Notes: generated by a model from the letters alone, not told the origin. A stretch of DNA of 64,000 nt from Anoxybacillus tepidamans PS2 (GCF_000620165.1 NZ_JHVN01000009.1:81540-145539); one strand, 5' to 3'; positions 30,811-41,497 are shown, counted from the stretch's first letter. Translations and numbers: made by a program.

Positions 30811-33324
30811 ATGCTTGGAGTATTAAAAAAGGTGTTTGATCCAAACAAACGCCAAGTTCAACGTTTGGAAAAAATTGCGGATCAAGTTGATGCGCTCGGT
30901 CCGGACATGGCGAAACTCTCTGATGAGGAACTGCGTCAAAAAACGGAACAGTTTAAAGCGCGTTATCAGCAAGGCGAGTCGCTTGACGATTTGTTAGTCG
31001 AAGCGTTCGCAGTCGTGCGCGAAGGGGCAAAGCGCGTCCTTGGGATGTATCCATATAAAGTGCAAATCATGGGCGGTGTAGTCCTGCATGAAGGCAATAT
31101 CGCCGAGATGAAAACAGGGGAAGGAAAAACGCTGACCGCCACGATGCCAGTGTATTTGAATGCGCTCACGGGCAAAGGCGTACACGTTGTCACCGTTAAC
31201 GAATATTTAGCAAGCCGCGACGCCACGGAAATGGGCAAGCTATATGAATTTTTAGGCTTAACCGTCGGCTTGAACTTAACAGGCATGTCGCGTGAAGAAA
31301 AGCAAGAGGCATATAATGCCGATATTACGTACGGAACAAACAACGAATTCGGATTTGATTATTTGCGTGACAACATGGTGCTTTATAAAGAGCATATGGT
31401 GCAGCGTCCGCTTCACTTTGCCGTCATCGACGAGGTGGACTCGATTTTAATTGACGAAGCGCGTACGCCGCTCATTATCTCCGGCACGGCGCAAAAATCA
31501 ACGAAGCTGTATATTCAAGCGAACGCGTTTGTCCGCACGCTGAAAAAAGATACGGACTACACGTACGATGAAAAGACGAAAAGCGTGCAGTTGACGGAAG
31601 AAGGGATTTCAAAAGCGGAGCGGGCGTTTGGCATTGACAACTTGTTCGATTTAAAGCACGTTACGCTCAACCACCACATTAATCAAGCATTAAAAGCGCA
31701 TGTGACGATGCATCGCGATGTCGATTATGTGGTCGAAGAAGGTAAAGTCGTGATCGTTGACCCGTTTACAGGCCGCCTGATGAGAGGCCGCCGCTATAGC
31801 GATGGTCTGCATCAAGCGATCGAAGCGAAGGAAGGCCTGGAAATTCAAAATGAATCGATGACACTTGCGACAATTACGTTCCAAAACTATTTCCGCATGT
31901 ATGAAAAACTGGCGGGAATGACGGGAACAGCGAAGACGGAAGAAGAAGAGTTCCGCAATATTTATAACATGCATGTTGTGGCGATTCCGACTAACAGACC
32001 GGTGATTCGCGAAGACCGTCCAGACCTCATTTTTAAAACGATGGAAGGCAAATTCCGGGCGGTTGTGGAGGATATCGCTGAGCGCCACGCGAAAGGACAG
32101 CCGGTGCTTGTCGGTACGGTCGCTATCGAAACATCGGAATTGATTTCAAATATGCTAACAAAGCGCGGCATTCGCCATAATGTGTTGAATGCGAAAAACC
32201 ACGCAAAAGAAGCGGAAATTATCGCACAAGCCGGCCAAAAAGGAGCGGTGACCATCGCGACGAACATGGCGGGACGCGGAACTGATATTAAATTGGGAGA
32301 AGGTGTCACTGAGCTTGGCGGATTGGCGGTTATCGGTACGGAGCGCCATGAAAGCCGCCGCATTGACAATCAGTTGCGCGGACGTTCCGGCCGTCAAGGA
32401 GATCCAGGGGTATCACAATTTTATTTATCCCTCGAGGACGAGCTTATGCGCCGCTTCGGTTCGGAAAACTTAATGGCGATGATGGACCGCTTAGGCATGG
32501 ACGATTCGCAGCCAATCCAAAGCAAGATGGTGACAAGAGCGGTTGAATCGGCGCAGAAGCGGGTTGAGGGCAACAACTTTGATGCGCGCAAACAGTTGTT
32601 GCAATATGACGATGTGTTGCGCGAACAGCGGGAAATTATTTACCGCCAGCGCTTCGAGGTTCTTGATGCCGAAAATCTTCGCAGCATTGTAGAAAAAATG
32701 ATTCAATCGGTCATTGAGCGCGTCGTGAACGCGCATACGCCGAGCGAAGAGCTGCCGGAAGATTGGGATCTTAAGGGCATTATCGATTATATCAACGCTA
32801 ACCTTCTGCCAGAAGGAGACGTTGTAGTGAATGATTTGCGCGGTAAAGAGCCGGAAGAGATGATCGAGTTCATTTGGGACAAAGTGAAGGCGCGCTACGA
32901 TGAAAAAGAGCAGCATATCGAACCGGAGCAAATGCGTGAGTTTGAACGAGTCATCGTGCTTCGTGCCGTCGACATGAAATGGATGGATCACATTGACGCG
33001 ATGGAACAATTGCGCCAAGGCATCCATTTGCGGGCGTATGGACAAGTGGATCCGCTTCGTGAATATCAAATGGAAGGATATGCGATGTTTGAAGCGATGA
33101 TCGCTTCGATTGAAGAGGAAGTCGCCAAATACATTATGAAAGCGGAAATTCACAGCAACCTTGAACGCCAGGAAGTGGCGAAAGGTGAAGCGGTACATCC
33201 GAAAGAAGACGAGGGCGAAGTGAAGCGCAAGCCGGTAAGAAAAGCGATGGATGTCGGCCGCAACGATCCATGCATTTGCGGAAGCGGCAAAAAATATAAA
33301 AATTGCTGCGGGAAAAATGCTTAA
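30811..33324 (+). CDS. secA: SecA, preprotein translocase ATPase
   Basis: SecA is the ATP-driven motor that pushes unfolded proteins through SecYEG. The 837-residue protein shows Walker [15 protein letters not shown] (about residue 100), DEAD-like [16 protein letters not shown], the helicase motifs [16 protein letters not shown] and [11 protein letters not shown], and a C-terminal zinc motif [13 protein letters not shown] that contacts SecB or ribosomes in relatives. The gap before it (30611-30810) holds its promoter region but no gene. A terminator follows three bases after the stop. Confidence 0.98.
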   Translation: MLGVLKKVFDPNKRQVQRLEKIADQVDALGPDMAKLSDEELRQKTEQFKARYQQGESLDDLLVEAFAVVREGAKRVLGMYPYKVQIMGGVVLHEGNIAEMKTGEGKTLTATMPVYLNALTGKGVHVVTVNEYLASRDATEMGKLYEFLGLTVGLNLTGMSREEKQEAYNADITYGTNNEFGFDYLRDNMVLYKEHMVQRPLHFAVIDEVDSILIDEARTPLIISGTAQKSTKLYIQANAFVRTLKKDTDYTYDEKTKSVQLTEEGISKAERAFGIDNLFDLKHVTLNHHINQALKAHVTMHRDVDYVVEEGKVVIVDPFTGRLMRGRRYSDGLHQAIEAKEGLEIQNESMTLATITFQNYFRMYEKLAGMTGTAKTEEEEFRNIYNMHVVAIPTNRPVIREDRPDLIFKTMEGKFRAVVEDIAERHAKGQPVLVGTVAIETSELISNMLTKRGIRHNVLNAKNHAKEAEIIAQAGQKGAVTIATNMAGRGTDIKLGEGVTELGGLAVIGTERHESRRIDNQLRGRSGRQGDPGVSQFYLSLEDELMRRFGSENLMAMMDRLGMDDSQPIQSKMVTRAVESAQKRVEGNNFDARKQLLQYDDVLREQREIIYRQRFEVLDAENLRSIVEKMIQSVIERVVNAHTPSEELPEDWDLKGIIDYINANLLPEGDVVVNDLRGKEPEEMIEFIWDKVKARYDEKEQHIEPEQMREFERVIVLRAVDMKWMDHIDAMEQLRQGIHLRAYGQVDPLREYQMEGYAMFEAMIASIEEEVAKYIMKAEIHSNLERQEVAKGEAVHPKEDEGEVKRKPVRKAMDVGRNDPCICGSGKKYKNCCGKNA

Positions 33325-33326
33325 AT

Positions 33327-33359
33327 CAAAGTGAGGGGGACGCCTCTCGCTTTGTTTTT
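33327..33359 (+). terminator. Terminator after secA
   Basis: A twelve-pair stem (CAAAGTGAGGGG with CCTCTCGCTTTG, two G-U pairs), loop GACG, then five T residues. Confidence 0.9.
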
Positions 33360-33414
33360 GCCCGTTGATTGTTATAAATGAGATCAAGTAAAATGAATGA
33401 CGAGGTGACGATCG

Positions 33415-34519
33415 ATGATTGATTTAGTAGAAGTAAAGCAAGAACTTGAAAAAATGGCTAAGCGATTAGCGGATATTAGGGGGTCTCTTTGACCTCGATG
33501 TGAAAGAGGCGCGCATTCGCGAGCTTGACGAGCAAATGGCGGCGCCAAGTTTCTGGGATGATCAAAAAGCGGCGCAAACCATCATTAGCGAGGCCAATGC
33601 GCTCAAAGATTTAGTCGGAGAGTTTCGCCGATTAGAAGAGCGTTTTGAAAACTTAGAAGTAACGTATGAGCTCGTAAAAGAAGAGCCGGACGAGGACTTG
33701 CAGCAAGAGCTTGTTTCTGAAGCGAAAAAGCTGACAAAAGATTTTAGCGAGTTTGAACTTCAATTGTTGCTCAACGAACCGTATGATAAAAACAATGCGA
33801 TTTTGGAGCTGCATCCAGGGGCTGGCGGAACAGAATCGCAAGACTGGGGTTCAATGCTTCTTCGCATGTACACAAGATGGGCGGAGAAGAAAGGATTTAA
33901 AGTGGAGACGCTTGACTATTTGCCAGGTGAAGAAGCGGGAATTAAAAGCGTCACCCTTTTAATTAAAGGGCATAACGCTTACGGTTATTTAAAAGCGGAA
34001 AAAGGGGTGCACCGTTTAGTGCGCATCTCTCCGTTTGACGCATCGGGGCGCCGCCACACGTCGTTCGTCTCTTGTGAAGTGATGCCGGAGTTTAATGACG
34101 ACATTGAAATCGAAATTCGTCCAGACGAGATCAAAGTGGATACGTACCGTTCCAGCGGTGCGGGCGGCCAGCACGTCAACACGACCGATTCGGCCGTGCG
34201 CATTACCCACATTCCAACAGGACTTGTCGTGACGTGCCAATCGGAGCGCTCGCAAATTAAAAACCGCGAAAAAGCGATGAACATGTTGAAGGCGAAGCTG
34301 TATCAGAAGAAATTGGAAGAACAGCAAGCGGAACTCGCAGAAATTCGCGGAGAGCAAAAAGAGATCGGCTGGGGCAGCCAAATTCGTTCGTACGTATTTC
34401 ATCCGTATTCGCTCGTCAAAGACCACCGCACGAATACAGAGGTAGGAAATGTGCAAGCGGTGATGGACGGCGAAATTGACACCTTTATTGATGCGTACTT
34501 GCGTTCAAAGTTAAAATAG
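33415..34519 (+). CDS. prfB: Peptide chain release factor 2, made by programmed +1 frameshift
   Basis: RF2 releases peptides at UGA and UAA. Translation starts at ATG 33415 ([13 protein letters not shown]), reads 25 codons to CTT, then shifts +1 over TGA 33490-33492 into the frame starting GAC at 33491. This gives 367 residues in all. The main frame has the SPF-like recognition segment region and the catalytic GGQ in [26 protein letters not shown] site precedes the ATG. The single-frame reading starting at 33500 would be missing the first domain; the joined product matches RF2 length exactly. Confidence 0.96.
33478..33493 (+). other. RF2 programmed +1 frameshift site
   Basis: AGG GGG TCT CTT TGA C: an internal Shine-Dalgarno-like AGGGGG, the slippery CTT and the in-frame UGA followed by C. 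This is the classical RF2 autoregulation signal, in which low RF2 slows UGA termination and favours the shift. Confidence 0.97.
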
Positions 34520-34529
34520 TGAATGATTT

Positions 34530-34570
34530 AAGCATCTACTATTCAAGTAGCAGATAGTAGATGCTTTTTT
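34530..34570 (+). terminator. Terminator after prfB
   Basis: A thirteen-base perfect stem AAGCATCTACTAT/ATAGTAGATGCTT with an eleven-base loop, then further T residues (34564-34570). Confidence 0.93.
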
Positions 34571-34700
34571 ATTGTATAAACTAGTGCTTAAGATCTTGTT
34601 TACGTAAAAAATTACAAATTCTTTATTGCTTTACTGCGTTATTCAATTGTCATTTACTTACTGGAAAGGCCGTGCTATACTCTCATGGGAGGTTTTGAAG

Positions 34701-35564
34701 ATGGTAAGACGAATAAATAAACCGATGCATCCGACTGTTGAAATGATTCTTGAATACGTGTATATTCTCATCGGTTCGGCGCTAATAGCGGTTTCCTTTA
34801 ATATCTTTTTATTACCAAACCGCGTTGCCTCAGGCGGTGTGAGCGGCATTAGTACGATTTTGCATGCGACGCTCGGCTGGCAGCCGGCATATGTGCAATG
34901 GGCTTTTAACATTCCGTTATTTATTGCCGGGGTTGTATTGCTAGGGAAACAATTTGGAGTAAAAACGCTAGTCGGGACGATCTTTTTGCCGTTTGTCGTG
35001 TATTTGACGAAAGATATCGAACCCGCGACTCATGATCCGCTCCTTGGCTCGCTTTTTGGCGGGATTGGTGTCGGTGTTGGATTAGGGATTGTGTTTCGCG
35101 GTAAAGCATCGACAGGCGGAACAGATTTAGCAGCGCAAATCATTCATAAATTTACTGGATTATCGCTTGGCAAATGCGTAATTTTAATCGATGGATTTAT
35201 CGTGTTGACGGCAGCGATTGTATTTGATATTGAACGGGCTTTATACGCGCTTATTGGTTTATTTGTAACAAGTAAAACAATCGATTTCGTCCAAGTTGGC
35301 TTCGGCTATTCCAAGATGGCGATGATTATTACGAATAAAGAAGAAGAGGTGCGGGAAGCGATTTTACATAAAATCAACCGCGGAGTGACAAAAATGTCTG
35401 GGTACGGAGGATACACAGAGCACGAAAGACCAATTCTTATGTGCGTTGTTGAACAAACGGAGTTCACGAAATTGAAACAATTGGTGAAAAGCATTGATCC
35501 ATCAGCGTTTGTCATTGTTATGGATGCTGCGGAAGTGCTCGGTGAAGGATTTAAACGAGCGTAA
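34701..35564 (+). CDS. yvjA: YitT family membrane protein (YvjA-like)
   Basis: A 287-residue integral membrane protein of the YitT/DUF161 family with a C-terminal DUF2179 domain; function unknown. About five membrane segments lie in residues 15-190 (ILIGSALIAVSFNIFLLPN, FNIPLFIAGVVLLGKQFGV). The family motifs ASGGVSGIST and GKASTGGTDLAAQIIHK are present. The soluble tail has MAMIITNKEEEVREAIL and GVTKMSGYGGYT. ATG 34701 is chosen because GGGAGG lies 8 nt upstream; the frame is open from 34626 without a site. Position after prfB matches B. subtilis yvjA. Confidence 0.9.
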   Translation: MVRRINKPMHPTVEMILEYVYILIGSALIAVSFNIFLLPNRVASGGVSGISTILHATLGWQPAYVQWAFNIPLFIAGVVLLGKQFGVKTLVGTIFLPFVVYLTKDIEPATHDPLLGSLFGGIGVGVGLGIVFRGKASTGGTDLAAQIIHKFTGLSLGKCVILIDGFIVLTAAIVFDIERALYALIGLFVTSKTIDFVQVGFGYSKMAMIITNKEEEVREAILHKINRGVTKMSGYGGYTEHERPILMCVVEQTEFTKLKQLVKSIDPSAFVIVMDAAEVLGEGFKRA

Positions 35565-35625
35565 AAGAGAAAACAATCGGTTATAATAGCACTGTATGCA
35601 ATTTTCTCTAAGGGGGAGTTCATTC

Positions 35626-35955
35626 ATGAAAATGAAACTAGCAGGATTGTTGCTAGGTACGTCGCTTGTGTTGGCTGCTTGCGGCGGGGGAAATGAAGCG
35701 AACGACAACAATAAAAATAACGGCGGCGGTGCTACTTCGTCGGCAGCAGAGCAAATTTTCCAACAAAGCTGTGCCAGCTGCCATGGTCAAAATTTAGAAG
35801 GAAAAGTAGGACCTAACTTGCAAAAAGTCGGAAGCAAATACTCAAAAGATGAGATTAAGCAAATCATTGAAAAAGGACGCGGCGGTATGCCAGCTGGCGT
35901 CATTAAAGGCGCCGATGTCGATAAAGTCGCTGAATGGCTAGCATCGAAAAAATAA
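35626..35955 (+). CDS. cccB: Cytochrome c-551, membrane-anchored lipoprotein
   Basis: A small electron carrier on the outer face of the membrane. The 109-residue precursor has a lipoprotein signal ([20 protein letters not shown], lipobox Cys) and a flexible Asn/Gly/Lys linker. The class-I cytochrome fold has the haem site CASCH and axial Met in [10 protein letters not shown], with C-terminal helix [13 protein letters not shown] 35626 follows AAGGGGGAG. It matches B. subtilis CccB in size and place, just before ftsE. Confidence 0.95.
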   Translation: MKMKLAGLLLGTSLVLAACGGGNEANDNNKNNGGGATSSAAEQIFQQSCASCHGQNLEGKVGPNLQKVGSKYSKDEIKQIIEKGRGGMPAGVIKGADVDKVAEWLASKK

Positions 35956-35956
35956 A

Positions 35957-35993
35957 AAAAGCAATCCGGTATTGAGTGCCGGATTGCTTTTGC
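35957..35993 (+). terminator. Terminator after cccB
   Basis: A long stem AAAAGCAATCCGG..CCGGATTGCTTTT around loop TATTGAGTG, ending in TTTTGCTTT. It lies immediately after the cccB stop. Confidence 0.9.
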
Positions 35994-36139
35994 TTTGAGC
36001 GTTATTTTTTTGAAACATAAATGTAAACAAAAAAAAACTCGAACCATGTTATAATATGTTTTGTGGAATTTTGTATAAACAAGGCGAGATCACTCGAATT
36101 GTGACAGCAATGACAGTCTCGCAAAAAAGGTGATTGATT

Positions 36140-36826
36140 ATGATTGAAATGAAAGATGTATACAAAACATACCCGAATGGCGTCATTGCGCTCAACGGCA
36201 TTAGCGTGCGCATCAAGCAAGGTGAATTTGTGTATGTCGTCGGTCCGAGCGGCGCCGGAAAATCGACGTTTATTAAAATGATGTACCGCGAAGAGAAACC
36301 GACGAGCGGATCGATTGTCATTAACGGAGTGAACCTTGCGAAGCTTAAAGACAGTCGAGTGCCTTTATTGCGCCGTCATATCGGTGTCGTGTTCCAAGAT
36401 TTCAAATTGCTTCCTAAGCTAACGGTATATGAGAATGTAGCGTTTGCTTTGGAAGTAATTGAAGAGTCGCCGAAAGTGATCAAAAAGAAAGTGATGGAAG
36501 TATTGGATTTGGTCGGCTTAAAAAATAAAGCGCGCTTTTATCCGAATGAGCTTTCCGGCGGCGAACAGCAACGCGTATCCATCGCCCGTTCGATTGTCAA
36601 CTCGCCGAAAATTGTGATTGCCGATGAGCCGACGGGAAACTTAGATCCGGAAAACTCATGGGGCATTATGGAGCTTTTCGAGCAGATTAATGATCGCGGA
36701 ACGACGATTGTAATGGCGACGCACAACCGTGAAATCGTCAATACGATGAAAAAGCGCGTCATTGCGATTGAAAGCGGGAAAATTGTCCGCGACGAGGCGA
36801 GGGGGGAATATGGCTATGAGGCTTAG
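36140..36826 (+). CDS. ftsE: FtsE, cell-division ABC transporter ATP-binding protein
   Basis: FtsE with FtsX controls peptidoglycan hydrolases during elongation or division rather than transporting a solute. The 228-residue ATPase shows Walker A GPSGAGKSTFIKMM, Q-loop VFQDFKLLP, signature LSGGEQQRVSIARS, Walker B IVIADEPTGNLD and switch MATHNREIV. ATG 36140 is spaced 7 nt from AAAGGTG. The end overlaps ftsX by 11 bases. Confidence 0.96.
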   Translation: MIEMKDVYKTYPNGVIALNGISVRIKQGEFVYVVGPSGAGKSTFIKMMYREEKPTSGSIVINGVNLAKLKDSRVPLLRRHIGVVFQDFKLLPKLTVYENVAFALEVIEESPKVIKKKVMEVLDLVGLKNKARFYPNELSGGEQQRVSIARSIVNSPKIVIADEPTGNLDPENSWGIMELFEQINDRGTTIVMATHNREIVNTMKKRVIAIESGKIVRDEARGEYGYEA

Positions 36827-37709
36827 TACTCTTCGACGCCACGCTCGGGAAAGCTTGAAAAGCCTTGGCCGAAACGGCTGGATGACGTTTGCGTCCATCA
36901 GCGCAGTGACGGTGACGCTGTTGCTTGTCGGCGTATTTTTAGTCATCATGTTTAATATGAACCATTTTGCGAATAAAATCGAAAACGATGTCGAAATTCG
37001 CGTCTATATTGATTTGACTGCGACCGATAAGGACAAACAGGCATTAAAGGCACAAATCGAAGGCATTTCGGAAGTAAAGGACGTTCAATATTCTTCGAAA
37101 GAGCAGGAGCTGCAAAATTTAATTAAAAGTTTCGGCGAGGAAGGTTCTTCATTCCGATTGTTCGAGCAAGACAATCCGTTGAGCGATGTTTATATCGTGA
37201 AAGCCGCAAAACCGACGGATACGATGAAAGTGGCGAAGAAAATTGAAACATTTAAATTTGCGCATAAGGTCAGATATGGAAAAGGGCAAGTCGAAAAGCT
37301 GTTTAAAACGTTGCGAATCGCTCGAAACGTAGGGTTAGGTTTGATTGTCGGCTTGCTATTTACAGCGATGTTTTTAATATCTAATACGATTAAAATTACC
37401 ATTTTTGCGCGTCGCCGCGAAATTGAGATTATGAGATTAGTAGGGGCGACAAACGGGTTTATCCGTTGGCCGTTTTTCCTTGAAGGTTTATGGCTTGGCG
37501 TGATTGGAGCCATCGTTCCAATTTCCTTGATTTTGTTCGTTTATTACAACATTTATGCGTTTTTAAAACCGAAGTTGACGGTACCATTTTTGCAACTACT
37601 TCCGTTCAATCCGTTCATGTGGGAGATTAGTTTTGTATTATTAATGCTTGGCGCGTGCATCGGTGTATGGGGCAGCATGATGTCAGTTCGAAAGTTTTTA
37701 AAAGTTTAG
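36816..37709 (+). CDS. ftsX: FtsX, cell-division ABC transporter permease-like protein
   Basis: FtsX is the membrane partner of FtsE. The 297-residue protein starts MRLSTLRRHARESLKSLGRN and has one membrane segment (about 23-45). A large extracellular loop (about 46-170) contacts the hydrolase regulator, and three C-terminal membrane segments follow. ATG 36816 is preferred over 36810 or 36762 because GAGGGGGG is better spaced and the length then equals that of B. subtilis FtsX. The extracellular loop is the place where a coiled-coil partner, here probably the next gene product, would bind. Confidence 0.94.
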   Translation: MRLSTLRRHARESLKSLGRNGWMTFASISAVTVTLLLVGVFLVIMFNMNHFANKIENDVEIRVYIDLTATDKDKQALKAQIEGISEVKDVQYSSKEQELQNLIKSFGEEGSSFRLFEQDNPLSDVYIVKAAKPTDTMKVAKKIETFKFAHKVRYGKGQVEKLFKTLRIARNVGLGLIVGLLFTAMFLISNTIKITIFARRREIEIMRLVGATNGFIRWPFFLEGLWLGVIGAIVPISLILFVYYNIYAFLKPKLTVPFLQLLPFNPFMWEISFVLLMLGACIGVWGSMMSVRKFLKV

Positions 37710-37733
37710 TAGGGAGAAAGGGGAACAAAGACT

Positions 37734-39008
37734 GTGAAACAAAAGGTCATGTCATTGGTAGTAGCGACCGTGCTTGGCGCAACAAGCTTTTCTCCTTATG
37801 TTGCCAACGCGGTCAGCAATCAACAAATTCAGCAAAAGCGGGATGCGATTAACAGCATTCGCTCGAAGAAATCATCGGTTCAGAGTGAAATGAACAAAGC
37901 AGACCAAGAAATCAAGCATTTGCAAACACAGCAAGCGCAATTGGATCAAGAAATTAAAAAACTCGATATGGCCGTATCAGAGACAAGCGAGAAGATTCGT
38001 AATTTATCGGAAACAATTGATAGTACAAAACAGGACATTGAAGCATTAAAGAAGCAAATTGCTGAAGTGCAAGCGCGCATTGAAAAGCGAAACGAATTGC
38101 TGAAAGAGCGTGCCCGTTCTTTGCAGCAAAGCGGCGGCGTTGTGAGCTACCTTGATGTATTATTAGGTTCGCAAAGCTTCGGCGATTTTCTCGATCGCAT
38201 TAACGCCGTTACAACGATTTTCGAGGCGGACAAGCAGATTATAAAAGAACAAGAAGAAGATAAAGCGTTAAAGGAAAAGAAAGAAACGGAACTCACAGGA
38301 AAATTAACGTCGCTCCAAAGCGATTTGCAGGAACTCCAGCAATTAAAGCAACAGTTAAACGAACAAATTCATGAAAAAGATCAACTAATGGCAAAATTAG
38401 AGAAAAAAGAAGACGAGATGCATGAGCACAAAATGGCGTTAGCCGAAGAACAAGAGGTGCTGGCGAAACAAGAAGCGGCCATGAAGGCACAGCTACAGCA
38501 GCTTCTTGTACAACAGCAGCAGGAAGCGGCTAGAAGCAGTTCATCAAGTTCGACTTCGACGAGAGTTTCTAGCGGCAGCGACGCAAGTAATGTTCCTCCA
38601 GTCACCGATGGCACGTTTATGAGACCGGCAAACGGTCCGATTACATCTGGATTTGGCCCGCGTGGCGGTGAATTCCATCCAGGTGTAGATATTGGAAAAC
38701 GCGCTGCCGAAGTGCCTATTGTTGCAGCCGCTGATGGATACGTCTTTCGCTCTTATTATTCTCAAAGCTACGGAAACGTTGTATTTATTACGCATCTAAT
38801 TAATGGGCAAGTCTATACGACTGTATACGCACATATGGAATCACGCCTTGTCGGAGAAGGACAGACGGTTAAAAAAGGACAAATTATTGGCTATATGGGC
38901 GAAACAGGTTATGCAGACGGGCCGCATCTTCACTTTGAACTGCACCGCGGTCCTTGGAATGCACAGAAGTCTAATGCAGTGGACCCGCGTAACTATATCA
39001 ACTTCTAA
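37734..39008 (+). CDS. Secreted coiled-coil M23 peptidase (EnvC-like murein hydrolase factor)
   Basis: The 424-residue protein has a signal peptide (MKQKVMSLVVATVLGATSFS, cut near VANA). A long coiled coil (about 35-260, Gln/Glu/Lys-rich heptads) is followed by a Ser-rich linker and a C-terminal M23/LytM domain with the zinc motifs HPGVDIG and HLHFELH intact. All four ligand positions look present, so it may be an active endopeptidase, unlike degenerate E. coli EnvC. Start is GTG 37734 after AGGGAGAAAGGGG. It sits 24 nt after ftsX, probably in the same operon, and is the likely partner of FtsEX. Confidence 0.9.
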   Translation: MKQKVMSLVVATVLGATSFSPYVANAVSNQQIQQKRDAINSIRSKKSSVQSEMNKADQEIKHLQTQQAQLDQEIKKLDMAVSETSEKIRNLSETIDSTKQDIEALKKQIAEVQARIEKRNELLKERARSLQQSGGVVSYLDVLLGSQSFGDFLDRINAVTTIFEADKQIIKEQEEDKALKEKKETELTGKLTSLQSDLQELQQLKQQLNEQIHEKDQLMAKLEKKEDEMHEHKMALAEEQEVLAKQEAAMKAQLQQLLVQQQQEAARSSSSSSTSTRVSSGSDASNVPPVTDGTFMRPANGPITSGFGPRGGEFHPGVDIGKRAAEVPIVAAADGYVFRSYYSQSYGNVVFITHLINGQVYTTVYAHMESRLVGEGQTVKKGQIIGYMGETGYADGPHLHFELHRGPWNAQKSNAVDPRNYINF

Positions 39009-39031
39009 AATCAAATACGTTATATGGAACG

Positions 39032-39072
39032 ATACACAACTTGTCGGCATCAGGCAAGTTGTGTATTTTTTT
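39032..39072 (+). terminator. Terminator after the M23 gene
   Basis: A twelve-base perfect stem ATACACAACTTG/CAAGTTGTGTAT with an eleven-base loop, then seven T residues. Confidence 0.93.
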
Positions 39073-39524
39073 ATGCGAAAGTGTTTTTTGTTGTTTATGC
39101 ATTCTCTGTTTACTAATGATAATGATTTACTGATGTAAATGCGTTCGTAGTTCCTCCTTATACCACGTCTTTAGACAGGCATATTATTTACTTTGCAGTG
39201 ATTATGATGAAATAAAATACAATTTTGCTCCATCTAATAAAAATCAAATCTTGAGGTTGCACAATATCACTTCAACTTGAATAGACTACAGCGAAACGTT
39301 CATGCGTTTTAGTTTATGTTGGTTGATGGTTGTTTGGGTAAGCAAATAACTTGAGACTAAAAGGGATTACTATTTGTGCCACAAAGTGACTGTAGCTCAT
39401 TATAATGGTCATTTATGATACCAGATCGTAGGTTAACACTATTTAACTTTTTACAGAATATACTACTATAAATCGAGCGAATACAAGAATTAATCTTTAA
39501 ATTTTAAAGTGAGGGGGAACAAAA
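39073..39524 (+). other. AT-rich gap before the collagen-like gene
   Basis: About 450 bases with no gene. The promoter of the collagen-like gene should lie here; CATA-type elements suggestive of sporulation sigma factors can be found, but AT-richness makes them unreliable. The ribosome site GTGAGGGGGA ends the stretch. Confidence 0.5.
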
Positions 39525-41081
39525 GTGTCACAACCTAATTTACCCAATATTACTCCAGCTATTTCTCTAAATCGAGATGATGCAATAAATCTGCTACTAG
39601 CCTCAATTGCTATTGAAGAAATTGGTTTGGCTCATATCATTAATGCAGAAGGGGAAAAAATTCAATATGCGTTAGGTACAATTCCAGGATTGCCTACATC
39701 AGCTACACTTCAAGAAATTTTGGAAGTCAATGAAAGTGTCCAAAGCACCTTGGCAATGGCGTTAAAAAAGGAACTATTGTTAGACAATAAATTAGCGCAG
39801 GTAACACAGATGATTCCTAGTGGATCAATCGGGCCCGTGGGACCAACCGGACCAACGGGAGCCACCGGACCAGTGGGACCAACGGGGCCAACGGGACCGA
39901 CGGGACCAGTGGGGCCAGTAGGACCAGCAGGGCCAGTAGGGCCAACTGGAGCAACGGGACCGACGGGACCAGCGGGACCAGTAGGACCAACGGGAGCAAC
40001 GGGGCCAATGGGGCCAACGGGACCGGTGGGACCAGCAGGACCAACGGGAGCAACGGGGCCAACGGGACCGACGGGACCAGCGGGACCAGTAGGACCGGCG
40101 GGACCAGTGGGACCAACCGGGCCAGCGGGACCAGAGGGGCCAACGGGACCAGCAGGACCAACGGGGCCAACGGGACCGACGGGACCAGCGGGGCCAGCAG
40201 GACCAGTGGGACCAACGGGAGCCACCGGAGCAACGGGGCCAACGGGACCAGCAGGGCCAGTAGGGCCAACCGGAGCAACGGGAGCCACCGGACCAGCGGG
40301 ACCAGCAGGGCCAGCAGGACCAGTGGGACCAACGGGACCGACGGGACCAGAGGGACCAGCAGGACCAGTGGGACCAACGGGAGCCACCGGAGCAACGGGG
40401 CCAACGGGACCAGCAGGGCCGGTAGGACCAACCGGAGCAACGGGAGCCACCGGAGCAACGGGGCCAACGGGACCAGCAGGGCCAGTAGGGCCAACGGGAG
40501 CAACGGGGCCAACAGGGCCAACAGGGCCAGTAGGGCCAACGGGAGCAACGGGGCCAACAGGGCCAACAGGGCCGACGGGACCAACAGGACCAATCGTTGC
40601 AGCTAATGGTTTCTCTGCATTTACGAGTGCGCTAGGAGTTACTGGTTCTGAACAAATTACTGGCTGGACAGTCACGACACCGTTTTACGGTAGCCCTAAT
40701 TTTAATCCAGTGACGGGAGTTTATACCGTTCCTACATCCGGTAGATACTCTATTTTTGCCACTATCAACTATTCAACAACTGCTGCATTAACTTTGAGTT
40801 TAGGACCCGGTGTGAACCCGGCATTTGTAGTTCGTCGAATCACTCCTACTACGACCAATCTGATAACGGGATTATTCCCTATACTAAACGTTAACGTTGC
40901 GTTAGTACTTACATTAAGAGCAGTGCTTGGTAGCGGTACGGTCACTTTAAGCGGGGATGTTGAACTGACGGCGGGCGATCAAATTGGTTTATTTTATGAG
41001 GCAAATGGTCTGACAATTGCATTGGATTTAGGCGGATCGACTGGTGCCGGGATTGTTTGGTCTATACACCAAATTTCTTAG
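39525..41081 (+). CDS. Collagen-like surface protein with C1q/TNF-like C-terminal domain (BclA-type)
   Basis: The 518-residue protein has three parts. An N-terminal helical domain (1-100, with [20 protein letters not shown]) is shared with the gene at 41498. A collagen stretch of about 85 Gly-X-Y triplets (about 101-355) is dominated by [12 protein letters not shown] and GPAGPV. A beta-rich C-terminal domain of about 160 residues (FSAFTSALG ... [13 protein letters not shown]) resembles the BclA trimerising head. BclA-type proteins form the hair-like nap on spores and are heavily glycosylated on collagen Thr residues. No signal peptide is seen, as expected for mother-cell assembly. The two TPR-glycosyltransferases nearby are candidate modifiers. 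Confidence 0.88.
   Translation: MSQPNLPNITPAISLNRDDAINLLLASIAIEEIGLAHIINAEGEKIQYALGTIPGLPTSATLQEILEVNESVQSTLAMALKKELLLDNKLAQVTQMIPSGSIGPVGPTGPTGATGPVGPTGPTGPTGPVGPVGPAGPVGPTGATGPTGPAGPVGPTGATGPMGPTGPVGPAGPTGATGPTGPTGPAGPVGPAGPVGPTGPAGPEGPTGPAGPTGPTGPTGPAGPAGPVGPTGATGATGPTGPAGPVGPTGATGATGPAGPAGPAGPVGPTGPTGPEGPAGPVGPTGATGATGPTGPAGPVGPTGATGATGATGPTGPAGPVGPTGATGPTGPTGPVGPTGATGPTGPTGPTGPTGPIVAANGFSAFTSALGVTGSEQITGWTVTTPFYGSPNFNPVTGVYTVPTSGRYSIFATINYSTTAALTLSLGPGVNPAFVVRRITPTTTNLITGLFPILNVNVALVLTLRAVLGSGTVTLSGDVELTAGDQIGLFYEANGLTIALDLGGSTGAGIVWSIHQIS
39827..40590 (+). repeat. Collagen-encoding low-complexity repeat tract
   Basis: About 85 consecutive Gly-X-Y codon triplets built from 9- and 18-base units such as ACGGGACCA and GCCACCGGA. 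The tract produces long false reading frames on the opposite strand. Such tracts vary in length between strains. Confidence 0.95.
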
Positions 41082-41087
41082 TTTAGT

Positions 41088-41123
41088 TGAAAGGCTGGAT
41101 GCGTTTCGCATGCCAGCCTTTCA
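41088..41123 (+). terminator. Terminator after the collagen-like gene
   Basis: GAAAGGCTGG pairs with CCAGCCTTTC, with an additional inner ATGCG/CGCAT stem and loop TTT, followed by ATTTTC. The gap that follows to 41497 holds no supportable gene. Confidence 0.85.
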
Positions 41124-41497
41124 TTTTCAATTGTTTAGGTAGCCGAAATATACAGGTGACCCGTGAATAAATTTATTTAGCCGAGGACTTGTCTATTTCG
41201 GTAATATTCATTAATCATCTACATAGTATCTATATAGGTAAATGTACTACTTTAAGAATAAGGAGAGGAAACATAAGAATGACGAGAACAGCATTAGGTT
41301 TTCATTGTAAATAAAAGAGAGGGTAGCAATATATGGTAGACATTTATTATTAGAAAAGAACATTGGCTGGTCATCAAGTAAGACTGAGAGCTGGATTCTT
41401 TTTAGATAAATTCTCCTAAGTAAAATTATTAAATCATGGCTGGAATAGAAAAGAAATCTTGCTTTAAACATTATAAACTACTGGGGGTAAAGGTAAA

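Noticed and set aside
32491..33387. 298-codon minus-strand frame opposite secA
   Set aside because: Shadow of the well-supported secA gene; composition is Phe/His/Arg-rich as expected for an antisense frame.
33500..34519. prfB as a simple gene starting at 33500
   Set aside because: The RF2 frameshift signal at 33478-33493 and conserved first 25 codons from 33415 show the true start.
39827..40590. Regular short repeats that might suggest a CRISPR-like array
   Set aside because: Period is 9 or 18 bases and in frame with Gly-X-Y codons; there are no unique spacers and no cas genes.
39710..40675. Long minus-strand reading frames of 321 and 258 codons opposite the collagen gene
   Set aside because: They mirror the Gly-X-Y codon repeat; the products are pure Gly-Pro-Val or Leu-Ala-Pro low-complexity strings without ribosome sites.
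41247..41471. 74-codon minus-strand frame before the Cys/His-rich gene
   Set aside because: AT-rich, no ribosome site, no domain; overlaps the expected promoter region of the plus-strand gene.
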